The position numbers and the translations under genes are program-made. From Peribacillus loiseleuriae (GTDB lineage: Bacteria > Bacillota > Bacilli > Bacillales > DSM-1321), in NCBI RefSeq assembly GCF_001183985.1, contig NZ_LFZW01000001.1:3834059-3898058 (forward strand): a stretch of 64,000 nucleotides of DNA. Direction: 5' to 3'. Position 1 is the first letter of the stretch; every line of letters begins with the position of its first letter. Positions 37,791 through 46,851 of this stretch are shown here, in pieces. A model generated the notes under the pieces. The model was not told where the DNA came from, did not search any database, and was given only the letters and a program-made list of their open reading frames with translations.

Positions 37791-37831
37791 CAAAAAGCAC
37801 TGCAGTTTCTTATCCGAAATGCAGTGCTTTG
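37791..37831 (-). terminator. Terminator of the M42 peptidase gene
   Basis: Minus-strand AAAGCACTGCA, with loop, TGCAGTGCTTTTTG. Confidence 0.85.
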
Positions 37832-37877
37832 TACATGGTTTTATGCTGTAAGAACGACTTACTCGAAGGTCATTATT

Positions 37878-38963
37878 TTAGCCAAACGTAATGGCATCAA
37901 CCGTTTTACGATCCAGTTTTTTAATCACTTCGACAATCAATTTAACCGCGTTTTCATAATCATCACGGTGAAGCATCGCAGCATGTGAATGAATATAGCG
38001 AGTTGCAATGGTAATCGCAAGCGCTGGAACACCATTTGCCGTCACATGGATGGAGCCCGCATCTGTACCGCCTCCAGGCATCGATTCGTATTGATAAGGA
38101 ATTTTCATTTCATCGGCGGTATCTGTTACAAGATCACGAAGTCCTTTATGAGAGACCATACTTGCATCATAAAGGACGATTTGCGGACCTTCACCCATTT
38201 TACTTAGTGCTTCTTTCGCAGTAACTCCTGGCGTGTCCCCAGCAATCCCGACATCAACCGCAAACCCGATGTCTGGTTGAATTTTAAACGTCGATGTTTT
38301 GGCACCACGCAGTCCGACTTCTTCTTGAACCGCTCCAATCCCGTACACAATGTTTGGATGTTCACTGTCTTTTAATTGCTTTAAAACATCAATAGCAATC
38401 GCGCAGCCAATTCGGTTATCCCAAGCTTTTGCAAGAAGCATTTTCTCATTATTCATCACAGTAAATTCGAAATACGGAACGACCATATCTCCAGGTCTTA
38501 CTCCCCATTCCTCCGCTTCTTCCTTGCTTGATGCTCCAATATCAATGAACATATCTTTAATATCAACAGGTTTTTTTCTTGCTTCTGGACTTAAAATATG
38601 TGGTGGCTTTGAACCTATCACTCCAGTAACATCGCCTTTTCTTGTCACGATTGTTACACGCTGAGCGAGCATAACCTGTGACCACCAGCCGCCAACTGTT
38701 TGAAAACGCAAGAAACCTTTTGCATCAATTTGGGTTATCATAAAGCCAACTTCATCTAAGTGACCCGTTACAATAATTTCTGGACCGCCTTCTTGACCTG
38801 TTTTCTTCGCGATTAAGCTACCAAGATTATCTGTAGTCACTTCATCGGCAAAAGGGGTTATGTACTCTTTCATGATTTGACGGACTTCCCCTTCATTACC
38901 AGCAATTCCTCTTGCATCCGTTAAACCTTTAAGCATCGTTAATGTTTCATCTAAATGGGGCAT
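37878..38963 (-). CDS. ysdC: M42-family aminopeptidase YsdC
   Basis: 361 aa zinc/cobalt aminopeptidase of the glutamyl/tetrahedral M42 family. Dinuclear metal ligands and catalytic residues lie in [12 protein letters not shown] (about 66-77), [26 protein letters not shown] (catalytic Glu) and [11 protein letters not shown]; the last ligand His is in [11 protein letters not shown]. Cytosolic, trims short peptides. In B. subtilis ysdC follows ysdB; here they are 7 kb apart. Confidence 0.94.
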   Translation of the reverse strand: MPHLDETLTMLKGLTDARGIAGNEGEVRQIMKEYITPFADEVTTDNLGSLIAKKTGQEGGPEIIVTGHLDEVGFMITQIDAKGFLRFQTVGGWWSQVMLAQRVTIVTRKGDVTGVIGSKPPHILSPEARKKPVDIKDMFIDIGASSKEEAEEWGVRPGDMVVPYFEFTVMNNEKMLLAKAWDNRIGCAIAIDVLKQLKDSEHPNIVYGIGAVQEEVGLRGAKTSTFKIQPDIGFAVDVGIAGDTPGVTAKEALSKMGEGPQIVLYDASMVSHKGLRDLVTDTADEMKIPYQYESMPGGGTDAGSIHVTANGVPALAITIATRYIHSHAAMLHRDDYENAVKLIVEVIKKLDRKTVDAITFG

Positions 38964-39027
38964 TCTTTTTCCTCCTTATGTATGGATACTTTTCTTATTA
39001 TAGTACATTGCCATTCATTTTCACGCA

Positions 39028-39525
39028 TTAATACCCTTGTTGCTGCCGCTCATAATTGATTTGATTTTTCTCGACATAAGCTTGTTCCACATCTTCTCCA
39101 GAAAAACCAAGCATATTCCCGAGAAGGAGATAATCTGCAAACATGTTCTCATAGTTTTTTTGAGATTGCTCCATGCTAAATGATTGAATCGAAGCGTATA
39201 TTCTCAGAAATTGAGTCGTTACATCATGTACTTTACTAGATTGCCCTACTTTCTCATCAACACTCGTTACCTGCAACTTACAGCCGATTCCAAGCGAAAG
39301 TATAAAGTGAATGCCATCCACATACTCAGCTAAAATGGTTTGTCTTGTCGATGGACCCTTTAAGCTCCAAAATTTAAAGCATCTTGTTTCATTGGCCAGT
39401 TCACCAAGCTCAACGAATAAGGCGAGGATTTTTTTCTCAATCAGATCTTCTTCATGTAGTTGATGCTTTTCTTGTATATGCTGATCAAGTGATTTTTGCA
39501 TGTCAAATAGTTTGGCGATATTCAT
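39028..39525 (-). CDS. Dimeric dUTPase-like all-alpha NTP pyrophosphatase
   Basis: 165 aa. Helical MazG/dUTPase-2 fold with KKILALFVELGELANETRCF (metal-binding Glu residues) and YVDGIHFILSLG. Probably hydrolyses dUTP to dUMP; related proteins are found next to ysdC in several Bacilli. The start codon has only a weak site (GTAGGA). It sits at the left edge of the accessory region. Confidence 0.85.
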   Translation of the reverse strand: MNIAKLFDMQKSLDQHIQEKHQLHEEDLIEKKILALFVELGELANETRCFKFWSLKGPSTRQTILAEYVDGIHFILSLGIGCKLQVTSVDEKVGQSSKVHDVTTQFLRIYASIQSFSMEQSQKNYENMFADYLLLGNMLGFSGEDVEQAYVEKNQINYERQQQGY

Positions 39526-39923
39526 GATTTGTTCCTACTTTCATAAGCGGTTTGTCTATGATTACTATAGCATATTCCACGAACAATAGGGATTGATGGG
39601 AAAGGTAGTCGTATATTATAACTAGTTTCTTCGTATGCTTCTTCCTAAAAAGAACAAGATCGAGTCTTCATGAGATACTTTTTATTATTATGAAACCAAT
39701 ATAAAGATATGCGAAGAGGGATGAACTATGAAGTTTTTTGCCTTCTGTGTACGCCTGTTTTTTTAAGATGCATTCTTTTCCATTCAAGAACTTTCTAAAC
39801 GTGCGGAAAAAAGGGTATATCTATCTGTCATTGTGTTGTATAGTTAATGCTTGATTACTAACAAAATGGGCAAAACTAGCCAATAACCGTTAACTAAAGG
39901 CTACAACAATATGGAGTGATTAT
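39526..39923. other. Intergenic region with a 12-codon ORF ending in a T-run
   Basis: 398 bp. At 39728-39766 GAAGAGGGATGAACT precedes an ATG reading MKFFAFCVRLFF then a stop. The stop lies in a run of seven T's; losing one T would open a frame of about 41 codons (continuing KMHSFPFKNFLNV). It may be a decayed small gene. The rest is empty. Confidence 0.35.
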
Positions 39924-40082
39924 ATGAGTAAAGCTAAAGGTAAAGGTGGAACAGGTAGAGGCACAGACAAGAAAGGCTGGAATCGTTGGAAAGCTGGTGC
40001 CAACAAAGCCAAAAGTGCCAAACCTTATAGTAGCAAAGGTGTCAATAAAACGGGCTCTGCAAAAGACACAAGTAATAATTAA
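39924..40082 (+). CDS. DUF3934-type small basic protein (52 aa)
   Basis: MSKAKGKGGTGRGTDKKGWN then RWKAGANKAKSAKPYSSKGV: glycine- and lysine-rich and very basic. It resembles DUF3934 proteins known mainly from the Bacillus cereus group; function unknown. GGAG lies nine bases before the ATG. A perfect terminator follows at 40165. Confidence 0.85.
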   Translation: MSKAKGKGGTGRGTDKKGWNRWKAGANKAKSAKPYSSKGVNKTGSAKDTSNN

Positions 40083-40164
40083 GGTGATACATCTGAATTA
40101 TTACGGCTGTTGAATTAAAACCCATTTTTTTATGAACGGACGAGTGGCGTTCTATATGGTTATT

Positions 40165-40209
40165 AAAAAAAGTGGATCCTATGCTGAAACATAGGATCCA
40201 CTTTTTTTA
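40165..40209. terminator. Bidirectional terminator
   Basis: Perfect 13-bp stem AGTGGATCCTATG / CATAGGATCCACT with loop CTGAAA, flanked by A and T runs. Confidence 0.92.
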
Positions 40210-40428
40210 GTATTGACTATATAATCGATATACGAAAACAACATTTGGAAGATCCACTTTCAAATCTCGTTATTGATGACTCTTTCGCTGTAACACGGTT
40301 CAGATGTTACAATTAAAAGGGAGTAATATTCCCTTTGTGATCTTGACCCTGAGATCAATACAAGAAAGATCCACAGGTGCATTCTGATCAAGAATCCATG
40401 CCTCATTTGAATTAGATAAAACAACTAA
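40210..40428. other. Intergenic region with no recognised gene
   Basis: Together with the family C repeat and 40542-40652 it makes a 440-bp gap. GGATCTTCC/AAGATCC-like motifs recur (GGAAGATCCACTT, AAGAAAGATCCACAGG), but I cannot assign a function. Confidence 0.35.
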
Positions 40429-40541
40429 TAAAGTGAAACTTCAATCAGTGGGGCTTTCTTCCCCCTCCTCCCCCCACCTATGTTCTTCGATTCTTCTAAG
40501 CCTTGAGGTGGGGGGGGGTACTGCCCATTAATGCCGGATAA
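40429..40541. repeat. Family C repeat, copy with G-run
   Basis: AAAGTGAAACTTCAATCAGTGGGG start, CCTTGAGGTGGGGGGGGGTA and CTGCCCATTAATGCCGGATA end. Same order as 46385-46539. Opposed CCCCCCACCT / AGGTGGGGGG blocks can pair. Confidence 0.75.
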
Positions 40542-40652
40542 AGCTGTAATGAAGATATGTGCCATTACAGATATCAGGAAATTGCTTGGATTCTACTTCA
40601 ATAATAGTAAATCTCCACTTACTTAAACTCCCACTTTTCGAAATAATCCTAC

Positions 40653-41537
40653 TTAAAATTTATTATTGTGATTTGTTAATAGTTCAACAAAGTTTTGAGC
40701 TGTAGTTGATAGATAATGGTTTTTCAACCAAATTAAACTTGTAGAAGCTGAGAGATTTGTTTTCGTAATCTTGAAAGCTTGGATTTGATCGTTTTTATAT
40801 CGTTTAAGTACGGTTTCTGGAACAATGGACGTTCCAAAGTCAGATGCGACTAAATCTAATAAAACGGAAACGTCCGAACACTCCGATATAACGTTTGGGG
40901 ATAATTTGCATTCGGAAAATGCATCTAGAATCATTTGGTATACGCCTAAGCCTTCCGTACTCGGTATGATTATTGGATAGTTTTGAATTTCCGCAAAGGT
41001 AATCTCATGATGACCTATTTGCTTTTTTTTTGAAGTAATAAAATAAAAGGGTTCTGTATTAAGATGAATTACAGAAAAGTCATCTAACTTGAGTGGCAAT
41101 CGAATAATGGCTAGTTCTATTACCCGATCTTTCACTAATTGACGGAGCTGGGCCGATTCATTTTGTTGAATTTTATATGTGACTCTAGGATATTTTTCAT
41201 GAAATTGATTTAGCAATTCAGGTAGTCCGACTACCGATAAAGTGTTGACGCCAATGGTGAGTCTTCCTTTTACCCCATCTTCAACTTCTTTTACATCCAT
41301 TTTAGCCTCTTCAAGTAAATGGATCATTTTCTGCGCATATTTATATAAAGTTTGACCTGCTTCTGTTACTTCTAAATATTTCCCGGTTCTCTCAACTAAT
41401 TTTGCTCCTAATTCCTGTTCCATCGCTTTCAATTGTTGGCTAAGTGGAGGTTGTGAGATATGTAGTCTATAAGCAGCAGCAGAGATTTTTCTTTCTTCAA
41501 CAATTGCAACAAAATAACGTAGTTGTCTTATATCCAT
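40653..41537 (-). CDS. LysR-family transcriptional regulator
   Basis: 294 aa. N-terminal winged HTH MDIRQLRYFVAIVEERKISA (1-20) with ISQPPLSQQLKAMEQELGAK; C-terminal substrate-binding domain from about 90. It is divergent from the NCS2 permease 257 bp away, the usual arrangement for a LysR regulator and its target, so control of the permease is inferred. The effector is unknown. Confidence 0.9.
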   Translation of the reverse strand: MDIRQLRYFVAIVEERKISAAAYRLHISQPPLSQQLKAMEQELGAKLVERTGKYLEVTEAGQTLYKYAQKMIHLLEEAKMDVKEVEDGVKGRLTIGVNTLSVVGLPELLNQFHEKYPRVTYKIQQNESAQLRQLVKDRVIELAIIRLPLKLDDFSVIHLNTEPFYFITSKKKQIGHHEITFAEIQNYPIIIPSTEGLGVYQMILDAFSECKLSPNVISECSDVSVLLDLVASDFGTSIVPETVLKRYKNDQIQAFKITKTNLSASTSLIWLKNHYLSTTAQNFVELLTNHNNKF

Positions 41538-41794
41538 GAGCAGAACACTCCTTTATGTATACGAAAAACTTAAGTAAAACTAATTTTTTTTATATTTTCC
41601 ATATACTACTCTCTAGGATATCATAATCCTATAGATGGAAAAAAGGCATTCAATTTATGTTCCTCCTTTTAAAGGTTTAGGACAAATCAAATAGAAGCCA
41701 TTCTCCTTTCCTATAACTTTAAGAATGGCGAGATGACGGTACATCAATTCTTCTAGATCTACTCCAAATACTAAACAGATATAGGTGAAACATT

Positions 41795-43087
41795 ATGGTC
41801 AACCAACGTTTTTACGGCAGTTTAAGCACATTTCAATGGTTTATTTTCCTACTAGCCAATTCTATTGCCTTGCCTATCGTAATCGGTAGCGTATTTCACT
41901 TATCGCTCGAGGAAATTTCCGACTTAATGCAGAGAACATTTTTTGTGGTGGGAATTAGTTCTTTTATACAGGGTTGGCTGGGACATCGATACCCCATTGC
42001 TGACGGACCAGCAGGTTCATGGGTTAGTGTGTTTGTTATTTTAGCGGGTGTGGCTACTCAGGAGGGGCAAAACACATATGAAACCTTACAACTCTTAGAA
42101 GGAGGATTAATCGTTGCAGGACTTTTGCTTTTCATTCTTGGTATAACCGGTTTAGTTAATCGTCTCCTGTTTTTATTCACTCCTTTAGTAACTGGTTCCT
42201 TTCTTTTGATTTTAGCACTTCAACTTAGTGGTGTTTTTTTAAAAGGAATGATGGCATTACAAGGAGAACCACTCCGCCCAGATTATGGAACAACAGCGAT
42301 TTCATTCGGTGTATTTTTACTTGTCATTATGCTATCGATTAAAGGGAAAGGCTGGATTAAAAATTATGCCGTATTGATCGGAATTTTGTCAGGGTGGGTA
42401 TTATTTGCGGCAGTAGGCAAAACTGCCAATACTTTTTCCGGATCGGTTCCCTTAGTTCAATTACCAGAAATTTTCGTATGGGGTGCCCCTAAACTTAATG
42501 CTGGAATGGTTATTACATCTATTCTGTTTACGTTTATTTTAGTCTTAAATACGATTGCAGCTGTTTCTGCTGCCAAAGAAGTAATTTCTAAATCCGAGAA
42601 ATACGAAAAACAAACGATTAAACGTGGTAGTTGGGCAGGTGGTATTTCACATTTTCTTTCTGCTCTTTTTTCCACAATTGGAATCGTTCCACTGCCAGTA
42701 TCTGCGGGTTTTATTCGATTAACCGAGCAAAAAAGGATAAGACCATTCCTTATAGCAAGTTTAGCTTTATCTGGGATAGCTCTCATTCCAGCGATCGTTA
42801 ATTTTTTAGCGCTACTTCCAGGCCCTATTGCCAGTGCTGCCCTGTTAGCATCATTTGTCCAAATGATAGGGATCGCCTTTCAGTCTATTCTGAAAGAAGA
42901 ACTAGACCAACGCCGGTTGACCATATTAGGAATCACATTGTTAATCGGCATCGGGTTAATGTTTCTTCCTGCTAATATATTTCAGGGTCTTCCTTCCATT
43001 TTACAATATATCTTTAGTAATGGCCTGCTTGTCAGTACTATGATTGTAATCGTGCTAGAACAACTTTGGAAATCAACGAAATTATAA
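41795..43087 (+). CDS. NCS2 purine/pyrimidine permease
   Basis: 430 aa with about 12 membrane segments. Family markers: PIVIGSVFHLSLEEISDLMQ, IADGPAGSWVSVF (the NCS2 TM3 signature region), and PVSAGFIRLT. Resembles B. subtilis YwdJ. A guanine deaminase reading frame follows at once, so the substrate may be guanine or a related base (inference). Its stop overlaps the start-less deaminase frame. AGGTGA precedes the ATG. Confidence 0.88.
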   Translation: MVNQRFYGSLSTFQWFIFLLANSIALPIVIGSVFHLSLEEISDLMQRTFFVVGISSFIQGWLGHRYPIADGPAGSWVSVFVILAGVATQEGQNTYETLQLLEGGLIVAGLLLFILGITGLVNRLLFLFTPLVTGSFLLILALQLSGVFLKGMMALQGEPLRPDYGTTAISFGVFLLVIMLSIKGKGWIKNYAVLIGILSGWVLFAAVGKTANTFSGSVPLVQLPEIFVWGAPKLNAGMVITSILFTFILVLNTIAAVSAAKEVISKSEKYEKQTIKRGSWAGGISHFLSALFSTIGIVPLPVSAGFIRLTEQKRIRPFLIASLALSGIALIPAIVNFLALLPGPIASAALLASFVQMIGIAFQSILKEELDQRRLTILGITLLIGIGLMFLPANIFQGLPSILQYIFSNGLLVSTMIVIVLEQLWKSTKL

Positions 43088-43088
43088 G

Positions 43089-43526
43089 AGAGCGATCGAG
43101 TTAGCCTACGAAAATACAAAAATCAAAAAAGGGAAGCCATTTGGTGCCCTTATCGTCAAAAACGGCAGGATAATTGCAAAAGGAGTAAACGATGTTCTTG
43201 AAACACCTGACCCAACTGCGCATGCTGAACTTCAATCGATTCGTAAAGCTTGCCGCATCCTTGGCACATCTGACCTTTCGGACTGTGAACTTTACACAAG
43301 CGGTGAACCTTGCCCGATGTGTTTAAGCGCCATTTATTGGGCGAAATTAAAGGAGGTGTATTATGCCTACACTGCAGAAGAGGAAGAAGAAATTGGCTTA
43401 GGAACAGACTACATTTATCATCAAATAACACTTCCAAAGGACAAACGAGGTATTATGTTAAAAAAATTGGATAAAAATCTCCAAAATAAGAATCCTTTTA
43501 CTCTTTGGAAAGAAATGAACAGTTAA
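43089..43526 (+). pseudogene. guaD: Guanine deaminase lacking a start codon
   Basis: About 145 codons: RAIELAYENTKIKKGKPFGA at the N-terminus, zinc motifs TAHAELQSI (His-Ala-Glu) and SGEPCPMCLSAIYWAK, then a C-terminal tail to FTLWKEMNS. The catalytic core is complete. There is no ATG, GTG or TTG in frame between an upstream TAG and the core; about eight normal N-terminal residues are missing. The frame joins the permease frame by a +1 shift at its TAA. Either a deletion broke the gene or it is read by frameshift. Confidence 0.8.
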
Positions 43527-43683
43527 ATGCCATTATGAGTAATAAGTGATGGCAAAAACAAGATCGTGATGTGTATTTTATGTGGAGGTATCTAGCAGTA
43601 ATCTTGGTTGCACGTACTTACTTCAAGGATGTGCCTTAGATGACAAGGAGGAACAAGATAAAATGAAAAAGGAGGGGATAGTA

Positions 43684-44283
43684 ATGAATGAACAACTACT
43701 AATTGCAACAGAACGTGGAGAGTCGGGTACTATAAGAAAGCTGATTAAGGAAGAGGCTAATATCAATGCACAGGACTCAAATAGTCGAACAGCTACTATG
43801 ATCGCAACGTATCGCAATGATGTCGAGGCGGCAAAAGTCTTAATCGATGCGGGTGCAGATGTCAACATTCAAGATGACATGAAAAACAATCCATTTCTGT
43901 ATGCAGGTGCGGAAGGATATCTTGATATCTTAAAACTTACGATCCATGCAGGTGCGGACCCCGCCATTACCAACAGGTATGGTGGAACAGCTTTAATCCC
44001 TGCTTCCGAACATGGATACGTGAATGTAATCAAAGAACTACTTACTCATACTAATATTGATGTTAATCACATAAATAACCTCGGTTGGACAGCATTATTA
44101 GAAGCGATTATTCTAAATGATGGCGGCGAAACACAGCAACAAACTGTGCAATTACTGATAGATTATGGGGCCGATGTAAATATACCTGATCATAATCATG
44201 TGACACCTTTGCAACATGCACGAGAGAAAGGCTTCAAAGAAATTGAGCAAATTTTGCTAAAAGCAGGAGCAAAACTTCATTGA
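43684..44283 (+). CDS. Ankyrin-repeat protein
   Basis: 199 aa, cytosolic. About five ankyrin repeats with TPLQHAREKGF, AKVLIDAGADVNIQDDMKNN, DILKLTIHAGADPAI, GGTALIPASEHGYVNVIKEL and LLIDYGADVNIPDHNH. A protein-binding scaffold; the partner is unknown. The ATG at 43684 has GGAGGGG six bases upstream; the 34-codon extension has none. No signal peptide. It has no operon partner apart from the deaminase remnant upstream. Confidence 0.9.
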   Translation: MNEQLLIATERGESGTIRKLIKEEANINAQDSNSRTATMIATYRNDVEAAKVLIDAGADVNIQDDMKNNPFLYAGAEGYLDILKLTIHAGADPAITNRYGGTALIPASEHGYVNVIKELLTHTNIDVNHINNLGWTALLEAIILNDGGETQQQTVQLLIDYGADVNIPDHNHVTPLQHAREKGFKEIEQILLKAGAKLH

Positions 44284-44462
44284 TCGTTACATGAATATTT
44301 AGTCCTAATTTTGCAATGAATTAGGACTTCTTCACTTTCCAAAACTGCATTTTACAGGACTCGCAAATACATTGGTTATTTAAGTAAGACCTGTAAAATC
44401 AGGTATCAAAAACGTCCATAGTTCACTAAAAACGAATCAATACTATCATTTACAAGTCTTTT

Positions 44463-45047
44463 TTATATGTTTAACCTGAGATCATATTGTTTTCGAATGA
44501 TATCCATCACATGGACCAAAATCTCAATATCTTGCTGATTCTTCATTAATAGTATCCCGCCTTCAATCATGGCAACGATAGCTTGGGCATTTTTTTTACA
44601 ATCTGTTGTCGGATCTAATTGATTTTGTTTTACCATTTCCGTCAATGCATCTGTTACCTCAGAAATCCACTTGTCAAAAAATTCTTTAATTTTCACTCGA
44701 AATGTTTCGTCGTGCTCGCTCATCTCAATCGCTAAATTCCCAATAGCACAGCCAAGTTTACTTTTCGTTTCCATATAAGAGGCAAGATTCCAATCAAGCA
44801 TTTTGTTTAATCTTGTCTTAGCTTCTTCCTTCGAATGGAAGATCTCGTCTATCAACTGTTGATCTAAATCTTGAACTAAGTTTTCCACAACAGCTAATCC
44901 AAGATCATATTTCGATGAAAAATAATGATAAAATTGCCCTTTGCCAATAGAAGCTGCTTTGAGAATATCAGAAATTGAAGTTGCTTGGTATCCCTTAGAA
45001 TGAATAATCCCTCTAGTGATTGTAATAATTTCTTGCTTTTTAGACAT
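44463..45047 (-). CDS. TetR-family transcriptional regulator
   Basis: 194 aa. HTH at about 10-52 (GIIHSKGYQATSISDILKAA then IGKGQFYHYFSSKYDL). C-terminal ligand domain of the YxaF/LmrA-like type. It follows the AhpD-like gene by 61 bp on the same strand, and a palindrome (45791-45810) stands upstream of both; the pair is probably an autoregulated operon. Confidence 0.88.
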   Translation of the reverse strand: MSKKQEIITITRGIIHSKGYQATSISDILKAASIGKGQFYHYFSSKYDLGLAVVENLVQDLDQQLIDEIFHSKEEAKTRLNKMLDWNLASYMETKSKLGCAIGNLAIEMSEHDETFRVKIKEFFDKWISEVTDALTEMVKQNQLDPTTDCKKNAQAIVAMIEGGILLMKNQQDIEILVHVMDIIRKQYDLRLNI

Positions 45048-45108
45048 ATATTCACACCTTTTTCGTTGTTTAATCTTAGATGATTGTGCTCACTATTTAA
45101 TTCAATGA

Positions 45109-45756
45109 TTATTCCCCATAACTTTGAATTAAATTAGCGATATGTGCATACGCTCCACCTGCAAGTAAAGCCGATGTAACGAGCACTGCTTCTGATAATT
45201 CTTCTTTAGTTGCACCAAGTTTTACCGCGTTTTTAGAATGAACATCAATACAATATGGACATTGTGTCGCATGTGCAACAGCTACAGCAATGATTTCTTT
45301 AAATTTGGCACTTAGCTTGCCTTCTTTCATTGCAGTTGCACTAAAATTGGAGTACGCTTTAAAACCTTCAGGAGCTCCCTTTTGCAATTGACCGAGTTTT
45401 TTAAGGTTAGACCTGTTATATAATGAATCGGCAGCCTCTGAATCTAAAGCATTTTCCATATGTGTGCTATGTGTCACTGCTCCTCCAGCTTCTAGACCAG
45501 ATACTACAAATACAGCTTCAACTAGTTCTTCAAGAGTTGCACCAACGGCTTTGGCTTTTTTAGTATGACTATCGATACAATACGGGCATTCTGTTACATG
45601 TGCGATTGCCACTGCGATCATTTCTTTTTCTTTCTTAGAAAGGGCCCCTTCTTGGAAAACCGTCTTGTTGAATTCTGAAAAAGCTTGCATTTGTTCAGGT
45701 GCCAATTCTTTTACATGATTCAAATTTTTCAAACTTTCTGTTTGATAAAAGTTCAT
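45109..45756 (-). CDS. Tandem carboxymuconolactone decarboxylase/AhpD-like protein
   Basis: 215 aa with two CMD/AhpD domains. Each carries the redox motif: CPYCIDSHTKKAKAVGAT (about 57-74) and CPYCIDVHSKNAVKLGAT (about 173-190). CxxC plus His is the peroxidase signature of AhpD, so a role in removing peroxides or reactive electrophiles is likely. The ATG at 45756 has AGAGG nine bases upstream. Confidence 0.88.
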   Translation of the reverse strand: MNFYQTESLKNLNHVKELAPEQMQAFSEFNKTVFQEGALSKKEKEMIAVAIAHVTECPYCIDSHTKKAKAVGATLEELVEAVFVVSGLEAGGAVTHSTHMENALDSEAADSLYNRSNLKKLGQLQKGAPEGFKAYSNFSATAMKEGKLSAKFKEIIAVAVAHATQCPYCIDVHSKNAVKLGATKEELSEAVLVTSALLAGGAYAHIANLIQSYGE

Positions 45757-45790
45757 ATTCAACATCCTCTCTATTTATGCACAGTTATTA

Positions 45791-45810
45791 TGTACCTACC
45801 ACTCGGTACA
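45791..45810. promoter_or_regulatory. Putative TetR operator
   Basis: TGTACCTACCACTCGGTACA: outer arms TGTACC/GGTACA are exact and an inner TACC/GGTA pair also matches. It lies 35 bp upstream of the AhpD-like start. Confidence 0.6.
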
Positions 45811-45920
45811 TTTCTAGTCTAACATACAGATTTTTCAATCACAAACAATTTAGTTGCTCTCCTATCCTTTTCATACCCTGTCCACTCTTTATATAACGAG
45901 AAAACTTTTATCGAAATTAA

Positions 45921-45946
45921 TGAAACTTTTTTCTTGTCCATACGTA
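45921..45946 (+). promoter_or_regulatory. SigW promoter of ysdB
   Basis: TGAAAC, a 16-base spacer, CGTA: an exact match to the SigW consensus, 31 bp before the ysdB start. ysdB is a SigW-pathway gene in B. subtilis. Confidence 0.88.
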
Positions 45947-45977
45947 AATATAGGAAAATGTATGAGGAGGAATCTCC

Positions 45978-46355
45978 ATGGTATTGTTCATTCGCCTGCT
46001 TTTGTTCGCTTTGATTATTTTTCTCATCTATACCGTGATTAAATATATCGTCAGTCCAAAGCGGAAATTGGAACTCGCGCAAGAACATAGTAAGTTTTTC
46101 TTCCTCGATGATCCGAACAACATCCAAAAAAACTTTGTTGTGACATATAAAGGCGTTCTATTTGAAGGTGAAAAATATCTTGGGACAACTGCACAAGCCT
46201 TTGAAGTCATTTCAATTTTCATCTGGCCCAGAAATACGAGCTCGTTACACGGAATGGAGCGCAAAGATTTTCAGTTTATTGAGTCAGAGGTAAAAAAAAG
46301 GTATCCACAGGCAATCATTGATTGGAAAAGCCCGATAAAGGAATTTTTGGAATAG
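45978..46355 (+). CDS. ysdB: SigW pathway protein YsdB
   Basis: 125 aa. One N-terminal membrane helix (VLFIRLLLFALIIFLIYTVI) then a cytosolic domain with SKFFFLDDPNNIQKNFVVTY, KGVLFEGEKYLGTTAQAF and AIIDWKSPIKEFLE, which fits B. subtilis YsdB. YsdB is linked to RsiW/SigW stress signalling. GGAGGA precedes the ATG. It is cut off from ysdA and ysdC by inserted DNA on both sides. Confidence 0.92.
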   Translation: MVLFIRLLLFALIIFLIYTVIKYIVSPKRKLELAQEHSKFFFLDDPNNIQKNFVVTYKGVLFEGEKYLGTTAQAFEVISIFIWPRNTSSLHGMERKDFQFIESEVKKRYPQAIIDWKSPIKEFLE

Positions 46356-46384
46356 AAGAGATGTTCGTTCGAGGACAAATCAAA

Positions 46385-46539
46385 ATAAAGTGAAACCTCC
46401 ATCAGTGGGGGTTACTTCATCCCCACTGATTGTTAGTCCCGTTCTACTATCGCTAAGATTGACAGGACGAACCCGATTGGTATACTTCTTCGATCCCTCA
46501 AAGCCTTGATGTGGGGGGTACTGCCCGTTAATGCGGGAT
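46385..46539. repeat. Family C repeat, full copy
   Basis: AAAGTGAAACCTCCATCAGTGGGG opens a hairpin with CCCCACTGATTG; CCTTGATGTGGGGGGTACTG and CCCGTTAATGCGGGATT close it. It is the longest copy and serves as the reference. It starts 29 bp after ysdB. Confidence 0.78.
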
Positions 46540-46656
46540 TGACAACTTATTTGTAACGAACGCAAATTCTCGAGAAAACAATAAATACCTGTACAACTAA
46601 AAAAGATATATGCTTCTCTCTCACATTTTAGCTTGGCAGATTAAGTTGCCAAGAAA

Positions 46657-46784
46657 CACCTAACTGTCTACGCTTAAAGACTAAAGTTACCTTTAGCCCT
46701 CCAAGACTCGCTACGAGCGAATGGCTAGTTCCTACTCGACGGGAATCCCACCCGCTATATGATACTACCTAGGCTCGGCCGCAC
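46657..46784 (-). mobile_element. Solo 5' fragment of a group II intron
   Basis: 128 bp matching 54161-54288 with only a handful of differences. It begins with the intron start GTGCGGCCGAGCC on the minus strand and breaks off exactly after GACAGTTAGGTG. A further 24 bp outside the intron boundary (46795-46818) is also identical to the flank of the full intron (54299-54322). No reverse transcriptase or domain V is nearby. Confidence 0.8.
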
Positions 46785-46851
46785 AAGCACCCCGTTAGTT
46801 TAAGTACATTTCTTCACAATCTTTATAGTGATATAAACATAAATAACCGAT

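Noticed and set aside
43156..43437. 93-codon minus-strand frame
   Set aside because: Antisense shadow of the guanine deaminase remnant.
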